From contig JANBVI010000066.1 in assembly GCA_024239075.1 (NCBI GenBank), forward strand, positions 1 to 64,000: a stretch of 64,000 nucleotides of DNA, written 5' to 3'. The stretch's first letter is position 1, and every line of letters begins with the position of its first letter. Shown here piece by piece: positions 52,381-60,535 of the stretch. The translations under genes were made by a program, and so were the position numbers. Under the pieces are notes generated by a model. That model was not told the origin of the DNA. It worked only from the letters and a program-made list of their open reading frames with translations, and did no database searches. The DNA is from Fischerella sp. CENA71 (lineage in GTDB: Bacteria > Cyanobacteriota > Cyanobacteriia > Cyanobacteriales > Nostocaceae).

Positions 52381-52830
52381 TCAACCGATGCTATCTATGT
52401 CTGCGCCTACAATATTCTTGCCTTGGTTGATGTCCTGTGTTACTTTTGCAGTTCCCTGATTTATTTTTTTAGCTTTCAATCCAGTAACATCCTCGACTTC
52501 AGCCATCTTTTGAATTATTTCTAACTTGGGACTCATTTCTTGAAACAATCTGGACAACTGGTCAAATAGTTCTTTATCCTGAGCTAACTTCTCTTGTAAA
52601 ATATCCTCCATAATTAATTGATAACGTTCTGGTTTCTTTTCAAAGTTTTTTAAGACATCCAAAGCCTCTTGATCTTCATCACTACTCCATCTCTCCTTGA
52701 GCTTCACAAAAATCGTTTTAGCTTTTTCATAACCATCTTGACCTGCGGCACCAATAAATTCTTCAGCGCCTTTTTTTACAAATGGCGTTAGAACTGCCAT
52801 GACGGCAGTTATGAGACTCATTAGTTCCAT
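52381..52830 (-). CDS. Helical Bell-like death-effector candidate (operon gene 1)
   Basis: 149 residues. The N-terminal hydrophobic helix LITAVMAVLTPFVKKGAEEF precedes GYEKAKTIFVKLKERW, DVLKNFEKKPERYQLIMEDI and AQDKELFDQLSRLFQEM. This order (amphipathic first helix, LK-R-W helix, L..FEKKPE turn, DxELFxxLxxL helix) resembles the Bell domain, a bacterial relative of HeLo/MLKL four-helix membrane-disrupting domains. The tail KINQGTAKVTQDINQGKNIV is a G/N/Q-rich motif in the position where such proteins carry amyloid signalling motifs. Assignment is by pattern only. Confidence 0.5.
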   Translation of the reverse strand: MELMSLITAVMAVLTPFVKKGAEEFIGAAGQDGYEKAKTIFVKLKERWSSDEDQEALDVLKNFEKKPERYQLIMEDILQEKLAQDKELFDQLSRLFQEMSPKLEIIQKMAEVEDVTGLKAKKINQGTAKVTQDINQGKNIVGADIDSIG

Positions 52831-52992
52831 TCTTATACTGTCACTAGCTAGCTAATACAATAATATACTCTAAATAGCTTGATTTCTAACAATGAAATGA
52901 CAACATTAAAGTTGCAGAAATGGGACTTACACCGGGAATTTACGAGGTCTTCTGTAAAAATAATAGCTAGTTGATTTCAGATTAATATCCTG

Positions 52993-53102
52993 TTATTCCA
53001 CCGCATCCAACATCGCCAAAATTTCCGCACTGGTGCTTTTTGTTGCTCTAACTCCTGAACTCGATTTAGTAACCGCTTGGGAATGTATTTTGATGACTTC
53101 AC
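52993..53102 (-). pseudogene. Frameshifted small gene remnant
   Basis: On the reverse strand GTG...VKSSKYIPKRLLNRVQELEQ QK runs open, then the natural continuation SAEILAMLDAVE-stop is in another frame. Together they would make a typical short helical plasmid protein. Likely degraded by one indel. Confidence 0.3.
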
Positions 53103-53115
53103 CAGGCGATCGCCC

Positions 53116-53382
53116 CTACTTTTCCTCTAAGAATCTTCCGTTGACTGCGCCCCGCTTTTCGAGCGAGGAAATCTTATCAGCGATCGCATTCAGTATCGCC
53201 GGGATTTGATCTGGTGAAGCGAGGTTAATTTGATATACTGTATCTGCGTTAAAATGACTAGTTCCAATTGTTACGTTTAGCGACGGTTCGCCCAGCAGGT
53301 GCTTTACCAGCTTTGGCTTATCTTCTGCGTTCAGGCGATCGCATTTTTCCATTATTTCCTTTAGATCGTCTGAGACAACCAC
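53116..53382 (-). CDS. Hypothetical 88-aa protein
   Basis: GTG start (ATG at 53352 is an alternative). DDLKEIMEKCDRLNAEDKPK then LVKHLLGEPSLNVTIGTSHF and DQIPAILNAIADKISSLEKR. Helical ends around a short beta segment. Located 28 nt downstream of the XRE gene on the same strand, so probably one operon. Possibly a toxin or antitoxin partner, but no family is evident. Confidence 0.45.
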   Translation of the reverse strand: MVVSDDLKEIMEKCDRLNAEDKPKLVKHLLGEPSLNVTIGTSHFNADTVYQINLASPDQIPAILNAIADKISSLEKRGAVNGRFLEEK

Positions 53383-53410
53383 ACCCTTAAATTTATCTTA
53401 ACGTTCTAAT

Positions 53411-53752
53411 TTATACTGCCATAGGTAAGTCTTTGTTGTCAGTCTTTATGCTTGCTGAACTTAAAGAAGCTGCCATAATTCGCAGTATCTCTGCTTTTTC
53501 ATCATTGCTGGCGCGGAGAATTAGCGATTTTAAATCCCGATTTACTGGGTTCAATTGTTGAAAAAAATAATCACGCGCATCTGGTGGTAATGCGCTTATA
53601 AGCTTTTCTAGGCTGTCGCTTTTGATCTGGTTTCGCCCCACCCTGAAATTAGAGATAGTTTGCTCTGTCAGTCCAGTTTTCTCCGCTAACCATGCGCCTT
53701 TAATTCCATATGCGGTCATGGTTTCGTTCAGAGCTTTACAAAATGTAACCAT
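53411..53752 (-). CDS. XRE-family HTH regulator
   Basis: 113 residues. N-terminal HTH FCKALNETMTAYGIKGAWLA then EKTGLTEQTISNFRVGRNQI is a textbook XRE/Cro fold, followed by LEKLISALPPDARDYFFQQL. Divergent from the rep-like operon, so may regulate it. C-terminal helix likely dimerises. Confidence 0.75.
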   Translation of the reverse strand: MVTFCKALNETMTAYGIKGAWLAEKTGLTEQTISNFRVGRNQIKSDSLEKLISALPPDARDYFFQQLNPVNRDLKSLILRASNDEKAEILRIMAASLSSASIKTDNKDLPMAV

Positions 53753-53866
53753 TATCTTGATGCTTATTTATACTAACATGCTATTTTTATAAGCGAGGTT
53801 ATACTTTCTTCTAAGAATATTAGATTGAGTATTCCTCAGCTTTAATATTAGCACGAAAACAAAATA

Positions 53867-53893
53867 GCCCCGGCAACTAGAGATTACCAGGGC
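53867..53893 (+). promoter_or_regulatory. 5'-leader hairpin before the rep-like operon
   Basis: GCCCCGG (53867-53873) and CCAGGGC (53887-53893) pair with one mismatch, loop contains CAACTAGAG. Preceded by an A-rich stretch, 26 nt before the ATG of a 30-aa ORF. Shares CCCCGGCAACT with the leader at 47205. Confidence 0.55.
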
Positions 53894-53918
53894 GAATTTT
53901 CAAACCTGTGGAAATAGT

Positions 53919-54011
53919 ATGACAAATCAAAAGTTTTCTCAAACGTCTAAGGACGGATCTTTAGGCGGTTATGATGTGCTAGCTGCAACCAGTAAGGGGG
54001 TGCAGCTGTGA
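53919..54011 (+). CDS. 30-aa leader ORF of the rep-like gene
   Basis: MTNQKFSQTSKDGSLGGYDV then LAATSKGVQL. Its stop overlaps the GTG start of the next gene (GTGA at 54008-54011). This arrangement usually means translational coupling that limits initiator synthesis. Confidence 0.5.
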   Translation: MTNQKFSQTSKDGSLGGYDVLAATSKGVQL

Positions 54012-54799
54012 CAGAGCAGTATTATCGATTGACACTCAACGATGCGATCGCTCTCTATAAATCTAATGACCTCACGGCCAAAGGTGCATTAAAGATTTGG
54101 GTTCGCATTCGCTTTAAAACTGGCTGGGAAGGATTTATTGATACAAAAGAGCTGCGTGAACTATTTGATATGCGCCGTTCTACATTCTGGGAAGCGTTGG
54201 GAAAATTGGAAGAAGAGGGAGAAATAGAGCTATCTGAACCTCACAAAATACACATCAAACGTTTAAGTGATTCGTCCGGAATTCCGGACGATGTCCAAAA
54301 TTCCGGACAGGTGTCCGGAAAACCGGATGAGTGTCCGGAAAACCGGACAGGTGTCCAGAATTCCGGACAGGTGTCCGGAATTCCGGACGATGAATCTTTA
54401 AAACCCTCACAACAAGCGGAAAGTAGCGAACCCCCAGATTTAATTCAAGATTTATATCAATCTTTCATTAACTCTCTCTCAGAGAGCGAGAGAGAGAGTT
54501 TTTTAAAATTTGGGTCAGAAAAAGCAGCCAAGTTACCATCACCCCCACAGCTGCCGCGAAAATGGATTGAGAAGAACTGGGAAGACATACAACGGGAGTG
54601 GTACAAATCTAGAGGTCAAAATATTCCTAAAGCTTCAAGTTGGGAAGCTGACCCCCGTACAACCAAATGGCTTGAAATATGTGAGCTGACACAAAACCCA
54701 TTACAATTTGCAGAAGGTGACAAAGAAAAACTGGATTTTGTGAAATGGGCGCTCAAAACTTGCCAATTTAGCTGGCTGAAAAAGGAAGGTGAATCATGA
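54008..54799 (+). CDS. Candidate plasmid replication initiator with internal iterons
   Basis: 263 residues from GTG. The N-terminus has a winged HTH: YRLTLNDAIALYKSNDLTAK, KELRELFDMRRSTFWEALGK then LEEEGEIEL. The middle (about 90-127) is encoded by six 15-bp TCCGG(A)...repeats at 54275-54388. The C-terminal region ends LPRKWIEKNWEDIQREWYK, resembling helicase-loader-type primosome regions. Genes with HTH plus embedded iterons are typical replication initiators, where the origin lies inside the gene. Overlaps the 5' leader ORF and the next gene (ATGA), so one operon. Confidence 0.6.
   Translation: MTEQYYRLTLNDAIALYKSNDLTAKGALKIWVRIRFKTGWEGFIDTKELRELFDMRRSTFWEALGKLEEEGEIELSEPHKIHIKRLSDSSGIPDDVQNSGQVSGKPDECPENRTGVQNSGQVSGIPDDESLKPSQQAESSEPPDLIQDLYQSFINSLSESERESFLKFGSEKAAKLPSPPQLPRKWIEKNWEDIQREWYKSRGQNIPKASSWEADPRTTKWLEICELTQNPLQFAEGDKEKLDFVKWALKTCQFSWLKKEGES
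54275..54388. repeat. Iteron array: six TCCGGAATTCCGGAC repeats
   Basis: Copies start at 54275, 54294, 54314, 54334, 54354 and 54374 (spacing 19, 20, 20, 20, 20). Units are near palindromes (TCCGGAATTCCGGA), linked by AGGTG or GATG. The 20-bp period is not a multiple of three, so the repeats are read in different frames as SGIPDD, VQNSGQ, VSGKPD, ECPENR. This points to selection on DNA, about two helical turns per unit. Confidence 0.85.
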
Positions 54800-55302
54800 G
54801 TATTGATGATCTGCCTATCATTGAGCCGCTACCAATTCGCCCTGAAGAATTGAAGAAAGATAAAGAAATTTGGCAGCCCAAATGGCAATGCTTCTGCTGC
54901 CAAGACACAGGGAAAGTGCGATCGCACCTCGTACGCCTAGTAATGCCCAATTACAACTCAGAGCGTGACAGATTCCCTATCTGTCAAAACTGTAATTTGG
55001 GGCATGACTGGATACACCTTGAGGGCAATTACGATAATCGACTCACACCAGATATTTGCCGCAAGCTTGACTCTTATGCCCGTGAAGATTGGCACAAGAC
55101 TGTGCAGCTCCAGTTTGAGGTGAGAAGAAAGCAAATTGAACTAGTTACTAAAGAAATTTCCCAATCCCACAGCTTGAGAAAGAGCGATCGCACCGACAAT
55201 GACAACCGCGAGGTGCAACAGCAAAAAGCTGAAATAGAGGCCACTAGCCCGCAATCGTGGACAGCTATGAGGAAAGCTTACTTGGGAGGAGATGATGAGT
55301 AA
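54796..55302 (+). CDS. Zinc-finger hypothetical protein of rep-like operon
   Basis: 168 residues. CFCCQDTGKVRSHLVRLVMP then RFPICQNCNLGHDWIH forms a CxxC...CxxC zinc module like the Cys-rich domains of DnaT/DnaC-loader partners in cyanobacterial phages. A charged helical tail follows. ATG overlaps the initiator stop (ATGA), so co-translated. Confidence 0.55.
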   Translation: MSIDDLPIIEPLPIRPEELKKDKEIWQPKWQCFCCQDTGKVRSHLVRLVMPNYNSERDRFPICQNCNLGHDWIHLEGNYDNRLTPDICRKLDSYAREDWHKTVQLQFEVRRKQIELVTKEISQSHSLRKSDRTDNDNREVQQQKAEIEATSPQSWTAMRKAYLGGDDE

Positions 55303-55771
55303 ATTTCAAGTAGGCGATAAAATCATTACCCCTGGTGGCAAAGTTGGTGAGATATGTCCCAGTTGCAAGCAACCACTACTGAATTTAAATGATGGTTGCG
55401 GCGTGTGCGGCTGGACACTCGAAAATTTCTTAGAGGAAAAGAAGGAGAGTAGAAAGCGATCACCCTCTTCAAAACGCAGACAGCGCAAGGGTTGTCTGTA
55501 TAAATACCTTGAAAATAAGAGGTTAAAAGATGGTCGTATTGTTTCTTACCCACGTGTAATAGGTGACAAACGCGACCCGGATAATCCGAAGCATTGGCGC
55601 TGGGGCTTTAACTGGGAGGAAAAAGTAGACGGGGAATGGAAGGGGCGGAGTATTGGATCGGTGCCGATAGGAGCGATCGCCATGATTCAATCAATGCAAA
55701 AACAAGGAGTTCCTTTAGAGGAAATAATTGAATTTATTAAGAAGTCAAAAAGCAAGTCGAGCAAATCTTAA
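55295..55771 (+). CDS. Zinc-ribbon hypothetical protein of rep-like operon
   Basis: 158 residues (ATG 55292 also possible). ICPSCKQPLLNLNDGCGVCG is a CxxC...CxxC ribbon; RKGCLYKYLENKRLKDGRIV then PKHWRWGFNWEEK follow. Overlaps the previous gene by about 8 nt. The KDGRIVSYPRV...HWRWGFNWEEK block recurs in my memory of Nostoc mobile-element proteins, without known function. Confidence 0.5.
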   Translation: MSKFQVGDKIITPGGKVGEICPSCKQPLLNLNDGCGVCGWTLENFLEEKKESRKRSPSSKRRQRKGCLYKYLENKRLKDGRIVSYPRVIGDKRDPDNPKHWRWGFNWEEKVDGEWKGRSIGSVPIGAIAMIQSMQKQGVPLEEIIEFIKKSKSKSSKS

Positions 55772-55986
55772 ATAAATTCCAGTTCATCTATAAAAACAAA
55801 TTCGCACTCAATTGGTGAGAGCCAAACAATAGCTGTTTTTTTAAGATACTTGCCTTGGCTCGTAGCGGAACTTCTACTATGAGATATAGTGGGGATTTTC
55901 CGAAAAATTTTTGTCTTTCCACCAACACTGCAAACTCTGCTATCGGGTACTCTGCTATCAGGTAGAGTCATGAGTTTTAACCACAT
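55768..55986 (-). CDS. Possible 72-aa hypothetical protein
   Basis: Convergent with the preceding gene (4-nt overlap). The C-terminal half KTKIFRKIPTISHSRSSATS then KKTAIVWLSPIECEFVFID looks protein-like; the N-terminal part contains a short duplication (DSRVPDSRV). No known domain. Confidence 0.35.
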   Translation of the reverse strand: MWLKLMTLPDSRVPDSRVCSVGGKTKIFRKIPTISHSRSSATSQGKYLKKTAIVWLSPIECEFVFIDELEFI

Positions 55987-56231
55987 TTTTTGGAAAAAAC
56001 CTGAAAGCTAACTGAACAAAACTTTTCTAAAGAAATTACCAGATTGGAAGCGTATTTGTCTCAAGGCTAAATTTTATAACAAAACTGATATAAGTTGCTG
56101 CACAAATATATCCTAATCAATAGGCTTGATGATAATTACTACTACATTTTCATCTGTAAATAATACTTATGATCATCTGATTCAATGGGTTTGAAGACAT
56201 AAATTGAAGAATAATTTATCAGCGAGTAATT

Positions 56232-56474
56232 ATGGATAATATCAAAGAAATTATCTTAGAAAACCTGCGTCATAGGGATAAAAATGCTGGAGAATTAAAG
56301 GATGTGTCTGATTGTAGTTACAGCATCCTTGATCAAGCCTTACAAACGCTTATTGATACAGAAGAGATTGAGCCAGGATGGAGTAATGACGATTTCCCTG
56401 TGAGAATTTACAAACTCAAGCGCCAAAAAGAATCTGTCCCCTTTTGGAGAAAGGAGCAATTTATTAACAAATAG
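56232..56474 (+). CDS. Hypothetical 80-aa winged-helix-like protein
   Basis: MDNIKEIILENLRHRDKNAG, then SYSILDQALQTLIDTEEIEP and DFPVRIYKLKRQKE. Length and order of helices plus beta wing suggest a small winged HTH. Unassigned; stands alone. Confidence 0.45.
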   Translation: MDNIKEIILENLRHRDKNAGELKDVSDCSYSILDQALQTLIDTEEIEPGWSNDDFPVRIYKLKRQKESVPFWRKEQFINK

Positions 56475-56641
56475 GTGGCAATTATAGATAAATCTGGGCT
56501 TTGGAGCTTTAAATTCATATAAATTCAGGAAAGGTCTTACCTCTAATTACAAACTCTTAACTTCCAAGATGCTGCTCACCTATTAATGCAGTTCATTACT
56601 TTACTAGCCAAATTGAAATCTGCTCAAACCCCCAAATAATT

Positions 56642-56836
56642 ATGATTGAAGTAAATCACATACAACTAGAAAAAAATTTAAATAATGTTAACTACCCACT
56701 CAGCAAACACGACTTAATTAAGTATGCTGAAGAAAAAGGTATTGATGAGAAAATTCTCCGAGCTTTGAAGAGGTTGCCTTCAAAACAGTATGAAACACTT
56801 GATGATATAAGCCATTCTCTAGTCACAAGTGAATAA
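56642..56836 (+). CDS. DUF2795-like small protein
   Basis: 64 residues. VNYPLSKHDLIKYAEEKGID then EKILRALKRLPSKQYETLDD matches the pattern of DUF2795 (P-s..eLi..A...g....vl..L..LP...Y.s..dv). Function of the family unknown. Confidence 0.6.
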   Translation: MIEVNHIQLEKNLNNVNYPLSKHDLIKYAEEKGIDEKILRALKRLPSKQYETLDDISHSLVTSE

Positions 56837-56926
56837 CTACTTGAAAAGGCGAATTTAACTTACAAAAAAGCTGGTGGTTAGGGGGACTCCTTAATAGCAA
56901 TTGCTCATTCCCACCTGACAAGACCC

Positions 56927-57358
56927 ATGACAGATGAACTACATGAAACCCTCATTGATATTATTCAGCGCTGGCTAGAACAAGATAGTGATCCACCAAG
57001 CTGCCGACTATTAACCCGCACTGTTTTTGTCACCGAGTTGGTCAGGCTCAAAAGCATTCTCAAACAAGAACAAACGACTTATCAAGATGCTAGCTTTCAA
57101 GCAGGCAATCGCTGGCAGCAATCCCTCCAACTTCGGGCAAGTCATAGTGAAGAATTAGTCAGCGTACCATTCCTCGCACAAATTAAGATCAAGTACGGTC
57201 TAGAACGCCTAAAAAAGCTAATTGATAGTGATGCTTTAGCAATTTATGTCAACTGGTGTAACCAGCGTGGATGGACAGATTTATTTGTGTATGAAGGGCG
57301 TTTCTGGGCTTTTCCTCCTTGCGCCGTACTGCCGCTCCCAATCTTTGAGGCTCCTTAG
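56927..57358 (+). CDS. Hypothetical protein, 143 aa
   Basis: MTDELHETLIDIIQRWLEQD, LLTRTVFVTELVRLKSILKQ and AIYVNWCNQRGWTDLFVYEG. Soluble, helical N-terminus and a short beta C-terminus. No known motif. Confidence 0.5.
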   Translation: MTDELHETLIDIIQRWLEQDSDPPSCRLLTRTVFVTELVRLKSILKQEQTTYQDASFQAGNRWQQSLQLRASHSEELVSVPFLAQIKIKYGLERLKKLIDSDALAIYVNWCNQRGWTDLFVYEGRFWAFPPCAVLPLPIFEAP

Positions 57359-58106
57359 CCGGAATTGAAACAGATTACTGACGATGATGGCGTACCTGAG
57401 TGCCCTATTCTAGCCAGTCCATCACAGCTTTGTAATGTGATCGCACTCCTGGGTATCTTTAATTATTGGGCTAAGTAGAACAGCGTAAATAATTAAAGGT
57501 TTGTAGTGACGCCTAAAGCTAGAGAAACTGTCACTGGTTTTGCGACTGTATTTGAACATGAAGGCGGACTTGATAACTGAGGTCGTGACCAGACGCGAAA
57601 AACAGTAGTGCGATCGCGCTAACAAAAACCTCCTGCTCGCACAGGAGGGAAGGAGTCTAGATTTGAAACATCTACTTTCACAAGTCTATTGAGCAAAAAT
57701 AAAAGCAATCTAAGCGCTTTGTCTGGTTTTTATTGCATATGGCCTTTCCAATTAATAAAATATCGGTGCCCTCGCGTTCCCACTCCTTTTTATTTCTTGG
57801 AAAGGTCTAAAACGAAAGCTAGACAGTACCTCCCGAAGAAGCTATAGCCTTGATTCTTTCGTTAAAATTGCACAAAACCACTGCGAAATTGATAAACAGA
57901 AGTAATAGTTATATTTAATTTCAAATTAACCAATTTTTTCTGGGGATATAAAATTAACGCCCAAGTTGTTTGGTGGGTGATGGGTGATTGGGCGCGATCG
58001 CTGTGTCCCATTCACCACAGAATTTCTTACTAATGGTTGTTAAGTCTAGCAATATCAATGGTTTTGAGAGCCATTATCGCGCACTGTTCTTGCGCGACAT
58101 TGGGAA
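57359..58106. other. Intergenic region with terminator and dispersed repeat
   Basis: About 750 bp without a convincing gene. It holds CCTCCTG/CAGGAGG (57629-57635 and 57642-57648), a reverse-strand terminator followed by TTTTTG, and an inverted-repeat element at 57741-57806. Confidence 0.45.
57741..57806. repeat. Short inverted-repeat element related to the psbA-upstream element
   Basis: GGCCTTTCCAATTAATAAAA (57741-57760) and the inverse of GACCTTTCCAAGAAATAAAA at the right end. The core AATAAAATATCGGTGCCCTC plus GCGTT matches the right arm of the element at 19692-19710 with one change. Confidence 0.65.
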
Positions 58107-58463
58107 CTACTGAGATAGATCCGGTTCGGTAACTTCTGGAAAACTCTGAAAATTGCGCCGTACCCAATCCATTCCCACTTCATTGTTCAACTTGATTCGT
58201 TGTGGTGTATTGGCATAAATCTTACTTAAAATTCTTGCGTCTTGATCTACGACTACATCAATCAACTTCAAAAGATTACCTTTAATTAAATGTGCAATCG
58301 GAGAATGTGCTTTCATGTACATCAATACAAACACACGAGATTGATGCTCTGTTTCTGGAAGATAGAAGTGGCATTCTTTCAGACTCAACAGCTTATTCTC
58401 GCCGTGCATCAATCCCATGAATGGGAAGAAGTTTTCTAAATGCGCTTCTAATACTTTTGGCAT
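58107..58463 (-). pseudogene. Truncated gene, possibly C-terminal part of a Rieske-type oxygenase
   Basis: 118 codons starting MPKVLEAHLENFFPFMGLMH and ending FPEVTEPDLSQ. DVVVDQDARILSKIYANTPQ followed by RIKLNNEVGMDWVRRNF resembles the C-terminal tail of aromatic-ring-hydroxylating (Rieske) oxygenases, where 'EDQxIxExQ' and a final YRRW-like segment occur. The ATG abuts a MITE-like element (58466-58710), so the 5' part has probably been cut off. Family call is weak. Confidence 0.4.
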
Positions 58464-58465
58464 TG

Positions 58466-58710
58466 CTAGTTGGCGTAGATATAGCCAAGCTGTTACGAGG
58501 GGTAAGTAGTATAAAATCTCCGTTTGTAGTATGCAGTAACATAGCTAAAATCCTTATTCTTTCCTGACAAAATTGTGGTAACTTTGGTTAATTGAAAACG
58601 ATAATGGTTGAAATAATTTTAGGTCTACCCATAGCTGAAAAGGATATACAGCAATGATTCCAGACTTACTTTGCCCCTTATAACAGCTTGGCTATATCTA
58701 CGCCTATTAG
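58466..58710. mobile_element. MITE-like element
   Basis: Inverted repeats of about 44 bp (58466-58509 and 58667-58710) share GCGTAGATATAGCCAAGCTG and continue with few mismatches. The 245-bp element contains no coding frame. It begins three nt from the start of the truncated gene at 58463. Confidence 0.7.
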
Positions 58711-58864
58711 TTTAGAGGTACAACGAAACAGTGCAATTGTACTTCTAGAAATAGTGTTTAGCAGTACATAACTAATGGGTGATTCCCGAAGTTGTATTTC
58801 AACACTAACAGAAAACTAAAAAGAACATACCCCACTGATAATCTAGCAAGCTAACGAAAAAAAA

Positions 58865-60535
58865 CTAGAGCGGTAAAACTTGCTAGAAAAGACCAAAAAT
58901 CTTGTAATGTAAGGATTACAGATAAAACAGCTGCATCAATGGCAAGAAAAAATTTGAAACCAGAAGCGACATCCTCTGAGGTAGTTGAATGCGTACATAA
59001 GTACTGCCCAGAATGTGGTCAGAGAATGTGGAACGAGTACAACAATCTCAGGCACGTAAGAACTCTAAAAGGAGTAGTACAACTGAGACTAAAAATTCAT
59101 CGTTGCCAAAATATGTCGTGTCAGAGGTATCGAATTGCATATCGACCAGAGCAAGAAGGTTCATGGATACTACCCCATCATGAGTTTGGCTTAGATGTAA
59201 TCGCGTTGGTAGGAGCATTACGTTATCAAGAGCATAGAAGTGTTCCACAAATTCATGCTCATCTCAAGTCCAAAGGTGTATGTATCAGTGAACGCAGTGT
59301 GACTCACCTTCTAGCAAGATACGACGAATTAGTTTCGTTATGGCTGAGGGATGTTTCAAGATTAAAAGCAATAGTCAAAGAACAAGGGCGGTTGATATTG
59401 GCAATTGATGGGATGCAGCCAGAAGTTGGGCACGAAGTATTATGGGTAATTCGTGATTGTTTATCTGGAGAAATATTACTTGCAAAAACATTACTATCTT
59501 CAAAAACAGAGGATTTAGCAACATTGTTACTAGAAGTAAAAAATATACTAGATGTGCCAATAGACGGAGTTGTCAGTGATGGGCAACAATCAATACGTAA
59601 AGCTGTTGAGGTGGCATTGCCCGAAATCGCTCATGGCTTATGCCATTTTCATTACTTAAAAGAAGCAAGCAAAATAATATATGAGGCGGATAGACACGCA
59701 AAGAAAGAATTAAAAAAGCATGTGCGAGGTATACGAAAAATTGAAAATAGTATACCGGATAATGATCAAAAAATGGCAGCAGTTGTAAGCAAGTATTGCT
59801 CGGCAGTTCGCGGGTCATTAACAAGTGATGGTCGTCCGCCTTTAGATGCATCCGGTTTAAAATTACAAGAACGTTTGACACTAATAGAACAAAGTCTCCA
59901 TTCATTGGAGAAAAAAAAAGCTGCCACAACAATTAATCAAGCTCAAACAGATTATTTCTAAGGGTCTTGAACAAACTTCAGCATTATTTACTCCAATCAA
60001 ATCGGCTTATGAGTTGGTTCATAAACCCGCAGATATTCTTGATCATGAAGATGATTTATTTGCTGATGAGGTAAAAGAAAACTATCAAGATTTAATTCAA
60101 AAAATGTCGGAGACAAAACACTTATTAGGTAGTTTCTCACAAGGTATAGAGCATTTTATCAAAGTCACAAAAAGTTATTGGTCTGGGCTTTTTCATTGCT
60201 ATGAAATTGAGGATTTACCTAGAACCAAGAATGATTTAGAGCAGACTTTTGGAGTTTTACGTCATCACCAACGTCGTTGTACTGGTCGTAAAGTTGCACC
60301 CTCATCACTCGTAATTCGCGGGTCAGTCCAATTAGCTTCTGCTGTTGCGACTAAATTTCGTTCTTTTACAGCAGAAGATTTATCACAAGTTTCTTTTTCT
60401 GATTTATCTGACCTACGTCATGATTTAAAAAAACATCATGAGGCGAGAATTGAGCAGTTTCAATTTCGGCGTAATCCCTCGCAATACTTGGCTAATCTTG
60501 AGAGTCTGCTTCTCTAGCAAGTTTTACCGCTCTAG
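58865..60535 (+). mobile_element. Insertion sequence, 1.67 kb
   Basis: Perfect 22-bp terminal inverted repeats starting CTAGAGCGGTAAAAC (58865-58886 and 60514-60535). The left flank is A8 and the right flank A7, compatible with a 7-8 bp target duplication in an A tract. One DDE transposase gene in two frames. An ISL3-like family is plausible from the N-terminal zinc finger, not proven. Confidence 0.85.
58939..60517 (+). pseudogene. DDE transposase interrupted by a frame change at an A9 run
   Basis: First frame 58939-59961 carries a zinc finger (CPECGQRMW...CQNMSCQ), catalytic Asp in LAIDGMQPE and Asp in GVVSDGQQS. The second frame (to 60517) continues QIISKGLEQTSALFTPIKSA and holds the Glu in NDLEQTFG. 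The switch fits A9 at 59911-59919: losing one A (or adding two) joins them into about 525 residues. It may be a mutation or use of slippage to control transposase level. Confidence 0.75.

Noticed and set aside
57422-57625. Reverse 67-codon frame
   Set aside because: No start signal and no protein-like pattern; sits in a repeat-containing intergenic region.
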